Positions 46,882 through 55,859 of a stretch of DNA of 64,000 bases are shown one piece after another (the stretch's first letter is position 1; every line of letters begins with the position of its first letter). Location: the NCBI RefSeq assembly GCF_041287255.1, contig NZ_JBGGTX010000004.1, positions 1 to 64,000 on the forward strand, written 5' to 3'. Position numbers and translations under genes: made by a program. The stretch comes from Tamlana flava (GTDB lineage Bacteria > Bacteroidota > Bacteroidia > Flavobacteriales > Flavobacteriaceae). The notes beneath the pieces were generated by a model. The model was not told the DNA's origin. It did no database searches and saw nothing but the letters and a program-made list of their open reading frames with translations.

Positions 46882-46907
46882 AAAGGATGCCTAAATAGGT
46901 GTCCTTT
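46882..46907 (+). terminator. Terminator after the small secreted protein
   Basis: An 11-bp stem with two G-T pairs, AAAGGATGCCT (46882-46892) and AGGTGTCCTTT (46897-46907), a 4-base loop and a following TTGTTTT run. Confidence 0.8.
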
Positions 46908-46998
46908 TGTTTTCATGTAATAATTTAAATGAAGCTTGTTGTTTTAAATTTATTAGGAAATGAGTCAGACTTTAATCGAATATTGAAAATAAAGAAAA

Positions 46999-49020
46999 AT
47001 GAAGGTTAATAAATTTTTGATTACAATTGTTTTATTGTTGAGTTTTTGTTGCTCTCAATTACAAGCCCAAGTGCATCGTACGTCATGGAGGCGCATCATC
47101 CACCAAAATGAAGGTCCTTGGTTTGCCTCGGACGAGGCTAAAAGAATAGCGGAAAATGTTTTGCTTTATCAAAGGAATATCGGTGGTTGGCCCAAAAACA
47201 TTCAAATGCAGGAACCTCTTAGTGAAAGTGAAAAAGAAAAATTGTTGGGATTAAAGGAAAGCACTGAAGATGTCACTACCGATAATGGCGCCACCATTCA
47301 GGAAATGCGTTTCCTATCAAAAATGTACAGTCAAGTTCCAGATGAACGCTATAAAAAAGCATTTCTCTTAGGTTTAGACTATGTTTTAAAGGCACAATAT
47401 GAAAACGGCGGGTGGCCACAGTTTTTTCCTTTAAAGGAAGGTTATTATACCCATATCACATACAATGACGATTCCATGGTGAATATTATGAATCTTCTAA
47501 AAGATTTAAAAGATAATCCAGAAAGAATCTCAATAAAACCTTCGCTTGAAATTCTAGCAAAAGTTGAAAAAGCTTTTGACAAAGGCATTGAATGTATCTT
47601 AAGAACGCAGTACAAACAAAACGGCGTGTTAACAAGTTGGTGTGCACAGCACGATGAAAACACATTTGAACCGTCAAAAGCTAGAAGTTATGAGTTGCCA
47701 TCACTAAGTGGTAAAGAATCTGCTGGAATTGTACTGTTGTTAATGTCTATTGAAAACCCCTCACAAGAAATCATTGATGCAGTAAATAGTGCAGTTGCAT
47801 GGTTTGATGATGTAAAATTAACTGGAATAAGGCAAGAATACATTGTAAATGAGGAAGGCAGATTCGTGGATAAAAAGATTGTGAAAGACCTTGATGCGAA
47901 ACCATTATGGGCGCGTTTTATGAATTTAGAAGACAATAAACCGTTTTTTTGTGATAGAGATGGTATAAAAAAAGAAACCATGGCAGAAATTGGTTTGGAG
48001 CGAAGACGTGGTTATGCTTGGTATACCGATGACCCTAGCGAGGTGTTAAACCAATATCCAGAATGGAAAGCCAAGTACGACAGGCCTAATTTTAATAAAA
48101 AGCCTAAAGAGGAATATAATATGGTAGTTGCACAGGATGGAAGCGGCGATTTTACAACCATCCAAGAAGCCATCTATGCTTCCAAGGCTTTTCCTTACCA
48201 ACGCGTAATCATCAATGTTAAGAAAGGTGTTTACCATGAGAAAGTGCATGTTTATTCTTGGAATACGCATGTTTCGTTACTTGGGGAAAGTAAAGAAAAC
48301 ACCATAATTACCTTTGATGATTTCTTTAAAAAAATAAGCTTGGGGCGAAACAGTACTTTTCATACATCAACCCTTTTAGTTGAAGGCGACGATTTTATTG
48401 CCAAAAACCTCACCATAGAAAATACATCAGGGCCCGTTGGACAGGCTGTGGTACTTTCAGTTAATGCGAACCGATGTTATTTTGAAAATTGTGCATTTTT
48501 GGGATACCAAGACACAATATACACTGCCGGGGAAGGCTTCAAACAGTATTTTAAAGATTGTTACATTGAAGGTGGTGTAGATTTTATATTTGGAGAAGCC
48601 ACCGTGCTTTTTGAAAATTGTACAATCCACAGCAAATCAGATTCTTATATAACGGCAGCGTCAACGCCTCAAGGTCAAATGTTTGGCTATGTATTTAAAA
48701 GTTGCAAGCTTACTGCAGATGAAAATGTCAATCAAGTGTATTTAGGAAGGCCGTGGCGCTTATACGCAAAAACAGTTTTTATTGATTGCGATATGGGAGG
48801 GCATATCAGACCAGAAGGTTGGCATAATTGGTCTAAAAAGGATGCTGAATCTTTAACTCTATACGCAGAATACAATTGTAAAGGAATAGGTTTTAAGCCT
48901 TCGGAAAGAGTTAATTGGTCACATCAATTAACAAAGCGGGAGGCAAAAAAATATACAATAAAAAATATATTGGGAGATTCAAATAACAATTCAAAAATAG
49001 AATGGTATGCAAAATTTTAA
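46999..49020 (+). CDS. PL10 pectate lyase - CE8 pectin methylesterase fusion
   Basis: A 673-aa secreted protein (signal peptide about 1-24, ending LQAQ). Residues about 30-360 are PL10, with Asp219 (WCAQHD) and Arg229 (ARSYELPS). Residues about 375-673 are CE8, with Asp505 (GYQDTIY), Asp528 (DFIFG) and Arg584 (LGRPWR). Like the PL1-CE8 protein it combines demethylation with lyase cleavage, but from a different lyase family. No T9SS domain or lipobox was seen, so it may act in the periplasm. No LacI operator precedes it; it may depend on upstream readthrough or an unseen promoter. It overlaps the following CE12 gene by 14 bp. Confidence 0.95.
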   Translation: MKVNKFLITIVLLLSFCCSQLQAQVHRTSWRRIIHQNEGPWFASDEAKRIAENVLLYQRNIGGWPKNIQMQEPLSESEKEKLLGLKESTEDVTTDNGATIQEMRFLSKMYSQVPDERYKKAFLLGLDYVLKAQYENGGWPQFFPLKEGYYTHITYNDDSMVNIMNLLKDLKDNPERISIKPSLEILAKVEKAFDKGIECILRTQYKQNGVLTSWCAQHDENTFEPSKARSYELPSLSGKESAGIVLLLMSIENPSQEIIDAVNSAVAWFDDVKLTGIRQEYIVNEEGRFVDKKIVKDLDAKPLWARFMNLEDNKPFFCDRDGIKKETMAEIGLERRRGYAWYTDDPSEVLNQYPEWKAKYDRPNFNKKPKEEYNMVVAQDGSGDFTTIQEAIYASKAFPYQRVIINVKKGVYHEKVHVYSWNTHVSLLGESKENTIITFDDFFKKISLGRNSTFHTSTLLVEGDDFIAKNLTIENTSGPVGQAVVLSVNANRCYFENCAFLGYQDTIYTAGEGFKQYFKDCYIEGGVDFIFGEATVLFENCTIHSKSDSYITAASTPQGQMFGYVFKSCKLTADENVNQVYLGRPWRLYAKTVFIDCDMGGHIRPEGWHNWSKKDAESLTLYAEYNCKGIGFKPSERVNWSHQLTKREAKKYTIKNILGDSNNNSKIEWYAKF

Positions 49021-49789
49021 AGCCATTGCTTGCTTATTGATTATTGCGTCAATGGCATGCAAAGAAATAGACTCAAAAAATGAATCCGAAACAGAAAAAA
49101 ATCCTTCGATAACAGTATACATGATTGGTGATTCTACCATGGCCAATAAGAAGAACCCTGAAGAAAACCCAGAACATGGTTGGGGGCAAGTTCTACATCA
49201 ATTTTTCAATGATAGTGTAACGGTTGATAACCGGGCAGTAAATGGTAGAAGCAGCAGAAGTTTTATCGGTGAAGGCCGCTGGGATTCCATCCTTAAAACC
49301 TTAAAAGAAGATGATTATGTGTTCATTCAATTTGGACATAACGACCAGAAGTACAAATCGCCTGATAGATACACCAATCCACATGTTACATATCGTCATA
49401 ATTTGATAAAATATGTAAATGAAACAAGAGAAAAAGGTGCTAATCCTGTATTGTTTTCATCAATTGTTAGACGGAATTTTAACGAATTCGGAACTTTAAT
49501 AGACACTCATGGAGAATACCCTTTGGAAACAAGATGGGTTGCCTTAGAATATGACGTACCCTTTATTGACCTTCAATATTTTACGGAACATTTGGAAAAT
49601 TTGTACGGTGTTGAAGGCTCAAAGAAATTACACCTGCACTTTGAAGTAGGAGAACATCCCTATTATGAAAATGGGAAAGCAGACAATACCCATTTGTCAA
49701 AACTTGGAGCAAATGAAGTTGCAAAACTCGCAGTTGAAGAGCTTAAAAAGAAAGTGCCAAATTTAAAAAAATATATTTTAAGCGAATAG
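49007..49789 (+). CDS. Rhamnogalacturonan acetylesterase-like lipoprotein (CE12)
   Basis: A 260-aa lipoprotein (lipobox ASMAC, Cys18). SGNH blocks: GDST with Ser43, AVNGRSSRSF near residue 80, FGHND near 107 and DNTH near 226. The block II glycine context is AVNGRS, not the A(K/R)GGRS of the two minus-strand paralogues. Role: removal of acetyl groups from pectin. Its start codon lies inside the end of the PL10-CE8 gene, so translation is probably coupled and deacetylation, demethylation and cleavage are made together. Confidence 0.92.
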   Translation: MQNFKAIACLLIIASMACKEIDSKNESETEKNPSITVYMIGDSTMANKKNPEENPEHGWGQVLHQFFNDSVTVDNRAVNGRSSRSFIGEGRWDSILKTLKEDDYVFIQFGHNDQKYKSPDRYTNPHVTYRHNLIKYVNETREKGANPVLFSSIVRRNFNEFGTLIDTHGEYPLETRWVALEYDVPFIDLQYFTEHLENLYGVEGSKKLHLHFEVGEHPYYENGKADNTHLSKLGANEVAKLAVEELKKKVPNLKKYILSE

Positions 49790-50237
49790 AAAAGGTTGAA
49801 TCAAAAGCATTTGCTAACGCTTTATGGAGTAAAATTTTTAATATATGCACATGGTGAAAGTTAAAAATTTATCGATTTTTCAAGAAATGCCGCTTTTGAG
49901 GGAAAATCCAATATAATTATTTGGTCTTTTTTAATATCCACAATAAATATTGAGGCTTAAACATTAAATTTCTAGCTATTTAATAAAACATATCATAATA
50001 TTTTGTTAAAGATTGAAATTTTTATATTATTGTAATCGATTACAGAATAAATTGATTTTAAATTTCAAATTAACTGGTTGTCAGTGTGTTAATTTTTTAA
50101 ACAATTTATTTTAACAATATAATTGGTTCTTTGAAAATTTGTGCTCTTGAAACTTCATTTTGTTTTTGATGATAACATAAAAAATACTTCACTTCAATAA
50201 AAATTTTTTTTTCGAAACTAACTTTAATTTAAAACTA
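49790..50237. other. Long leader and promoter region of the second susCD operon
   Basis: No gene of normal length. The LacI-controlled promoter lies at 50002-50044. The remaining leader, about 265 nt to the susC start, is AT-rich and contains only the short upstream frame listed next. An ATCGATTT at about 49871-49878 resembles half of an operator but has no promoter boxes. Confidence 0.6.
50002..50044 (+). promoter_or_regulatory. susC2 promoter with LacI-type operator
   Basis: TTTG (50002-50005), exactly 19 bases and TATTATTG (50025-50032) overlap by two bases the perfect palindrome TGTAATCGATTACA (50031-50044). The start codon of susC is 266 bp further on. Confidence 0.8.
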
Positions 50238-50300
50238 ATGCGTATGCAAAAACAACAACTAAATTTAACTAAAAAACAACTTACAAAACAGACAAACTAA
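50238..50300 (+). CDS. Possible 20-codon upstream ORF in the susC2 leader
   Basis: ATG at 50238 opens a 20-residue frame (MRMQKQQLNLTKKQLTKQTN) that ends 10 bases before the susC start. It is rich in Lys and Gln and has no membrane segment. The placement suits a leader peptide coupled to susC translation, but in AT-rich sequence a frame of this size can arise by chance, and no clear ribosome binding site is present. Confidence 0.25.
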   Translation: MRMQKQQLNLTKKQLTKQTN

Positions 50301-50310
50301 ACTATTAAGT

Positions 50311-53300
50311 ATGAAAACAAAAAAGAATTTAAAACATTATTTCTTTCTATTGGGAGTGCTATTGTACTTGCCAATTTATGCTCAAACAAATGTTTCGGGT
50401 ACAGTTTCAGATGATGCTGGTGTTCCGCTACCTGGGGTATCCATTATAGTGAAAAACTCCTCAACAGGAACCACTACTGATTTTGACGGAAATTATTCTA
50501 TCAGTGTAGACTCAAATGGCGTACTGGTATTCAGTTATTTAGGGTACAAAACCCAAGAAATAAGTGTTAACGGCAGAACATCTATAAATGTAAAGATGTC
50601 AGAGGAAGCTGGTGTGTTGGATGAGGTCGTGGTTATTGGTTATGGTAGTTCAACCAGACGTGATCTTACCGGTGCCATTGCTTCGGTTTCAGGTGAAAAG
50701 CTTGCTGCTATTCCTGTTGCCAATGCGGCCCAAGCCATGCAAGGGCAATTGCCTGGTGTGCGTATTGTAACGCAGGATGGGCGTCCAGGAGCAGATATTT
50801 CAATCCGTGTTAGGGGTGGTGGATCCATCACTCAAAGTAATCAACCACTTTTGCTTGTAGATGGTTTTACCGTTAGTAGAATTGATGATATTCCTGGTGA
50901 ACAAATTAAAAGCATCGATGTATTGAAAGATGCCGCTGCTACGGCCATCTATGGAGCACGTGGTGCAAACGGTGTTATCATAATAACAACCAAGGGAGGT
51001 TCAATTGGCAAAACAAAGGTAACCTATGATGGGTTTACCCAATTTAGTCAGATTCCTGAGTACGTGCCAATCATGGACGGTTACGAATACATTACCTATA
51101 ACTGGGGCTATGCTGAGGCTATTGGTGCTAGTTATAGTGAGGCTTGGGAGAGATTATGGGCAATCGGTGATTTTGAAGGTAGCAATTCGGCAGGTATAGA
51201 TTATTATAAAACTGTTCCTAGTCGAGATTATAACAAAGATCTCTATAATAGTGCGTTCAGCCATAACCATAATGTAAGTGTTACAGGAGGTACTGAGGAT
51301 ACGAAGTATTTGTTTGCTATCAATTATTTTGATCAAGAGGGTAACAAGGTAAGATCTTATTTTGAAAGAACAAATGCCCAATTTAGAATAGATCAAAATT
51401 TGGGTGATAAGTTGAAACTTTCTGTTAATACGCGTTTTTCCCAATTAAAATCTGGTAATAATGATGGAGATTCTGAAGCTTATTACTTCCGACCCATTGA
51501 CTCAGACTACATTTTAGGTGATAGCGATGTAACCAGTAATACCCAATTGGGAGATTATAACAATGTACTTCAAGATGTTTTTAGTCCAATTTCTGTTTTA
51601 AATGACACGGAATCTGTTGGATTAAGACGTTCTTTGGTAGGAAACGGATCTTTAAGCTGGGAAGTTATTCCCGGATTGACTGCAAAAACCGAGGGTCAAT
51701 TGGCCACACGTTGGTTAAATAATAAAAACTGGTGGGGTTCAATCGCAAGAAATCGTCTTGACAGTGATGGAAATCCACGTCAAGGTGGTGATGCTCGAGT
51801 TGAGCAAATTCAAAGATGGGATTACAGATGGATAAACACTTTGAACTATGAGGTTCAGGGATTAGGTGAGGATCATAAAGTAAGTGCATTGGCCGGTTAT
51901 GAAGTTTCTGATTCAGGAGGTGAACGAGTTCGTGTAGAAGGATTTCAATACCCTATTTCATTTAATGCCGAACGTGCATGGAATAATATGGCTTCATATT
52001 CGGTAGCACCTTCAGAACCAGCTTCTTCTGCTGGGGATACTCCAAATAGAATTCAGTCACTTTTTGGGCGTCTTAATTATGGTTATAAAGGGAAGTATTT
52101 GTTAACAGGTACGTTTCGTGCGGATGGATCATCTAGGTTTGCGCCAAATAACCGTTGGGGATATTTTCCTGCAGGAGCTATTGCTTGGCGTGCATCTGAT
52201 GAGGATTTCTTAAAAGATGTAAGTTGGATAGATGATTTAAAAGTACGTTTTTCTTATGGTTCAGTAGGTAATGATGGTATTAGCGCTGAGTTATGGCTGC
52301 AAAACTGGCGTCCTTCTACTGTTAGATGGTCTTTAATGGAGGTGCAGCAACCAGGTTATGTGCCTGCCACTACCAGTATTGCTAACCCTGATTTAAAATG
52401 GGAAACTACTATTTCAAGAAACCTTGGTATTGATTTTCAGTTATTTGGAAGTAAAATAAGCGGTACAGTTGAACTTTATAAAAATACCGTTAAGGACTTG
52501 CTCATGATTCAGCCTGTGCCTCCAACTTCAGGTTTTCAATATTCTTATTCTAACATAGGGCAAACCAGTAACAAAGGTATTGAATTGTCCATGAGTGCAG
52601 ATATTATAAAATCGGCAGATTTTAATTTGAATGGAAGCTTTAATATCAATATCAACAAGGGTAATGTTGATGAATTGGATGAAAGTATCGATGGAAAATA
52701 TAGTTCAGGATTTGGTGGTGTTTATTTTAGCCCTAGAGAGGATTATTTCCTTGAAGAAGGTAAGCCTGTAGGGTTATTTAGAGGTTACCAATATGACGGA
52801 TGGTATACAACCGATGATTTTAATTACGATGCAAACACTAACACACACACCACAAAGGCTGGTGTTCCTTCTTACGAAGCGGGTATTTTAGGAACCGTTT
52901 ACGGTACCGTAGCTTATAAACCTGCAGGACAGTCTGAATATCCAGGTGTACAAAAAATGAAAGATCTTAATGGTGATGGTATCATTAATACCGAAGATAT
53001 TACTGTAATTGGTGATGCTAATCCAGATTTTACTGGAGGTTTTAACCTTTCGGGAAATTATAAAGACTTTGATTTTAGTTTAGACTTTGTATACAGTGTA
53101 GGAAATGATATCTATAACGCCTCTCATGTTAATGCCTATAGAGGTACTAAAGAGCAAGGGTTGTACAGAAATAGATACAAAGAACTTGCAGGTGCCTATA
53201 AAATTTACGATATTGTAAATGGTGATTTGGTGCATGTTACAGATCCAGCGGCTCTAGATGCACTTAATGCCAACGCAACGACCTTTTTGCCTTATCCTGA

Positions 53301-53610
53301 AAATGGCGTAGCGTCATCTTTTGGAATTGAGGATGGCTCTTATTTAAGACTTAATACATTTACTTTGGGGTATACCATTCCTCAATCTGTGATTGACAAA
53401 GTAGGCATTAATAAATTCCGTGTTTATGGTTCTATTTACAATGCCTTTACCATTACTGGTTATGATGGATTCGATCCTGAAATAAATGTTAACGAACAAA
53501 GTAATCAAGGAGGTGCTTTCAATGCATTTAATTTACCAACTCCTGGACTTGATTTAAATGCATATCCACGTCCACGTACATTTACATTTGGAGTAAATGT
53601 TGAATTTTAA
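50311..53610 (+). CDS. susC: SusC/RagA-family TonB-dependent outer membrane transporter (second copy)
   Basis: A 1099-aa protein with signal peptide (1-25, ending IYAQ), carboxypeptidase-regulatory-like domain (about 27-100, VSGTVSDDAGVPLPGVSI), plug (about 113-230, including PLLLVDGF and IKSIDVLKDAAATAIYG) and a TonB-dependent barrel ending VNVEF. It shares the plug motifs with the copy at 33750 but differs widely in the barrel, so it probably imports a different pectic oligosaccharide. The long leader and strongest form of the operator suggest tight control. It is followed by susD after 17 bases. Confidence 0.96.
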   Translation: MKTKKNLKHYFFLLGVLLYLPIYAQTNVSGTVSDDAGVPLPGVSIIVKNSSTGTTTDFDGNYSISVDSNGVLVFSYLGYKTQEISVNGRTSINVKMSEEAGVLDEVVVIGYGSSTRRDLTGAIASVSGEKLAAIPVANAAQAMQGQLPGVRIVTQDGRPGADISIRVRGGGSITQSNQPLLLVDGFTVSRIDDIPGEQIKSIDVLKDAAATAIYGARGANGVIIITTKGGSIGKTKVTYDGFTQFSQIPEYVPIMDGYEYITYNWGYAEAIGASYSEAWERLWAIGDFEGSNSAGIDYYKTVPSRDYNKDLYNSAFSHNHNVSVTGGTEDTKYLFAINYFDQEGNKVRSYFERTNAQFRIDQNLGDKLKLSVNTRFSQLKSGNNDGDSEAYYFRPIDSDYILGDSDVTSNTQLGDYNNVLQDVFSPISVLNDTESVGLRRSLVGNGSLSWEVIPGLTAKTEGQLATRWLNNKNWWGSIARNRLDSDGNPRQGGDARVEQIQRWDYRWINTLNYEVQGLGEDHKVSALAGYEVSDSGGERVRVEGFQYPISFNAERAWNNMASYSVAPSEPASSAGDTPNRIQSLFGRLNYGYKGKYLLTGTFRADGSSRFAPNNRWGYFPAGAIAWRASDEDFLKDVSWIDDLKVRFSYGSVGNDGISAELWLQNWRPSTVRWSLMEVQQPGYVPATTSIANPDLKWETTISRNLGIDFQLFGSKISGTVELYKNTVKDLLMIQPVPPTSGFQYSYSNIGQTSNKGIELSMSADIIKSADFNLNGSFNININKGNVDELDESIDGKYSSGFGGVYFSPREDYFLEEGKPVGLFRGYQYDGWYTTDDFNYDANTNTHTTKAGVPSYEAGILGTVYGTVAYKPAGQSEYPGVQKMKDLNGDGIINTEDITVIGDANPDFTGGFNLSGNYKDFDFSLDFVYSVGNDIYNASHVNAYRGTKEQGLYRNRYKELAGAYKIYDIVNGDLVHVTDPAALDALNANATTFLPYPENGVASSFGIEDGSYLRLNTFTLGYTIPQSVIDKVGINKFRVYGSIYNAFTITGYDGFDPEINVNEQSNQGGAFNAFNLPTPGLDLNAYPRPRTFTFGVNVEF

Positions 53611-53627
53611 TGTAAAAAAAATAAATT

Positions 53628-55748
53628 ATGAAAAAACTGTTTTATTTAATCCTCACTGCTTGTGTTCTGGTGAACACATCATGTGATAAAGATTTCCTCC
53701 AAGTACAGGCACCTTCGAGTGTTGATGATTCTTTTGTATTTGGAACGCCTGATGAAGCTCAAAAGGTTTTGAATGGGTTGTATGATATTTGGCATGATTT
53801 AGACAAAAATTTGTATTACGATGTGGTGTCAGTTGGGTCTGATGCGGAACATCATCCAGAGCCTTATTCTGCTCAAGCCCGTCATATACCAATGGGTCTT
53901 TTTCCAGTTCCTTATGACATTAATGACGGTAATTCTCTTAATACCTGGAATGAAGGGTATGAAATAATTGCCAGAGCCAATATTATGATGGCTGCTATTG
54001 AAGGCAAGCCTGAATATCAACAGGCTTTAACCTCAGGTGTAGCAAATGATTGGACTGACCTTTATGGTCAGGCTCTTTGCCATAGAGCAACTAATTTTAA
54101 ATTATTGATTAGCTATTTTGGTGATGTACCATACTACACATATCCTATTACGAGCACAGCTCAAACAGATACATTGGGTTATACTGTTCGTGATAAAATT
54201 TATGATGGTGAAATAGCAGCTCTTAAAAAAGCTGCGCCGCTAATGTATAATCTTGGTGAGAATGGTAGAACCGCTGAAATATTTTCAGGGTCTTATGCTT
54301 ATTATTTGACTGCAAGATTGGCATTTGATGCCGCTGGTTTCCAATTGCGTCGTACTGATTTTGATTATGAAGGTATTTCTTTTGAACAATGGGGACAGGA
54401 AAGTTCAGAATGGAAAGCTAAATACGTTAGGAATAGCAATTGGCAAAGTTATATGGCTACAGCCAAAGAATATTTTCTTGAAACCCTTAATAATTTGGGT
54501 TCTGCATACTTAATTGAGACCGATGATAGGGGGCCACAATTTGACAATCCATTCCAACGTAACTTCCAATACCTATTGGATTTGGAGATTAGTCCTGAAT
54601 CGTTATTTGAGTGTGGATACACACGTTTCCAGAATTCAGATTGGCCTTATTCTTGGGGGCGTCCTTCAGGTGGTGCGGGAAGTAATGACCATCCTAACAA
54701 GGCTTACGGACAAGGTCGTATAAACCCTTATTATGTTTATAATGATTTTGATCCAGCAGATAAACGTCGAGATGTAACCGCTTGCTTTACTGGTAATACT
54801 GGTAAGGCTGGAGAAATATTAATGAGTTGGGTACGTGGTAATCGTGAAAGAGGTGGTTTAGCCAGTAATAAATTTGACGAGTCTCGTATGGCAGATCCTC
54901 CAGTTTTTTCTCAACGTAGATCTGGGGTAAACTGGCAACAAGTTCGTTTAGGCGAAGTAATGTTGGATTTAGCTTATGCTGCTGCGGCAACTGGCGATGA
55001 GACAACTGCAAAAACCTATTTCAAAAAAGTGCGTTCCCGTGCTTTTTCATCTGCAAATCAAGCAACTATGGTTAATTCTTATGTAGATGCTATGTCTGGT
55101 CAAATACTGTTAGAAGGTATTGAGCAAGAGCTTAAACTTGAAATGGGAGGAGAAGGTAAAAGACGTTGGGATACCATTTTGTTTGGAACTTTTCCAAAAC
55201 ATATTCAGGAAATGCGTGATAACATGCGTGCAATGATTGCTGGTTTGGAAACTGATGGGTATTATACCTTTTCAAATGGTGTTCAAATTTCAAGTTATAT
55301 TTTCACTAAAAAAGTTAAGATTAAAGATGTTGATCCCTCTTTGGATTTGATGACTTACCAAACACCAGAAGGTTTGAGCGAGTCGGATCCAACTTATCCA
55401 GTTTTGGTCCCAGGATGGAGAGGTACGAGCAATCAATGGGGAGATTATCTTGCAACATTAACGCCAGAGCTTCAAATGAACCATATCGCTCAACATGGTA
55501 TGTTTAGATATATCGACCCTGCAAGTGTAGAAGGTTTAGCACTTTTAGCTGATGGCTACCAGTTATCTCCTTGGGGTATAAACCTTGTTAACAATAAGGC
55601 AGAGTATACAGATGACTTTTTCTTGGGGTATCCAGATGGGTCGTATGCAGCGGGTGTACCACCTCGCTACATTATGCCATTAGGGTATACTACGTTAAGT
55701 ACCTCTAACGGAAATTTAACACAAGGCTACGGACATGCCTTAGAGTAG
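53628..55748 (+). CDS. susD: SusD/RagB-family lipoprotein (second copy, unusually long)
   Basis: A 706-aa lipoprotein (lipobox NTSC, Cys19) beginning DKDFLQVQAPSS, the normal SusD opening. The helical region includes LYGQALCHRATNFKLLISYFGDVPYY near residues 145-170 and the C-terminal half the VRLGEVMLDLAYAAAATGDE segment near 441-460. It is about 100 residues longer than the copy at 31907 and longer than most family members, with extra sequence in the C-terminal part (about 520-640). Role: substrate capture for the adjacent SusC. Confidence 0.93.
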   Translation: MKKLFYLILTACVLVNTSCDKDFLQVQAPSSVDDSFVFGTPDEAQKVLNGLYDIWHDLDKNLYYDVVSVGSDAEHHPEPYSAQARHIPMGLFPVPYDINDGNSLNTWNEGYEIIARANIMMAAIEGKPEYQQALTSGVANDWTDLYGQALCHRATNFKLLISYFGDVPYYTYPITSTAQTDTLGYTVRDKIYDGEIAALKKAAPLMYNLGENGRTAEIFSGSYAYYLTARLAFDAAGFQLRRTDFDYEGISFEQWGQESSEWKAKYVRNSNWQSYMATAKEYFLETLNNLGSAYLIETDDRGPQFDNPFQRNFQYLLDLEISPESLFECGYTRFQNSDWPYSWGRPSGGAGSNDHPNKAYGQGRINPYYVYNDFDPADKRRDVTACFTGNTGKAGEILMSWVRGNRERGGLASNKFDESRMADPPVFSQRRSGVNWQQVRLGEVMLDLAYAAAATGDETTAKTYFKKVRSRAFSSANQATMVNSYVDAMSGQILLEGIEQELKLEMGGEGKRRWDTILFGTFPKHIQEMRDNMRAMIAGLETDGYYTFSNGVQISSYIFTKKVKIKDVDPSLDLMTYQTPEGLSESDPTYPVLVPGWRGTSNQWGDYLATLTPELQMNHIAQHGMFRYIDPASVEGLALLADGYQLSPWGINLVNNKAEYTDDFFLGYPDGSYAAGVPPRYIMPLGYTTLSTSNGNLTQGYGHALE

Positions 55749-55775
55749 TAAAAACAATTAATTAATTTTAAAATG

Positions 55776-55806
55776 GCCCGCTACTTACTTTGTTGCGGGC
55801 TATTTT
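55776..55806 (+). terminator. Terminator after the second susCD operon
   Basis: A GC stem GCCCGC (55776-55781) and GCGGGC (55795-55800) with a 13-base loop and a following TATTTTTT. It separates susCD2 from the GH105-galactarate operon. Confidence 0.85.
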
Positions 55807-55859
55807 TTAATAGTTAGTCAATCAATATAGCATTGGCTTAACTGAACTAATTTTAATGT

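Noticed and set aside
49804..49825. Possible terminator hairpin after the CE12 gene
   Set aside because: Only a 5-bp stem (AAAGC/GCTTT) with a 10-base loop and no T-run.
49869..49880. ATCGATTT site after the CE12 gene
   Set aside because: It lacks the palindrome arms and any adjacent -7 element.
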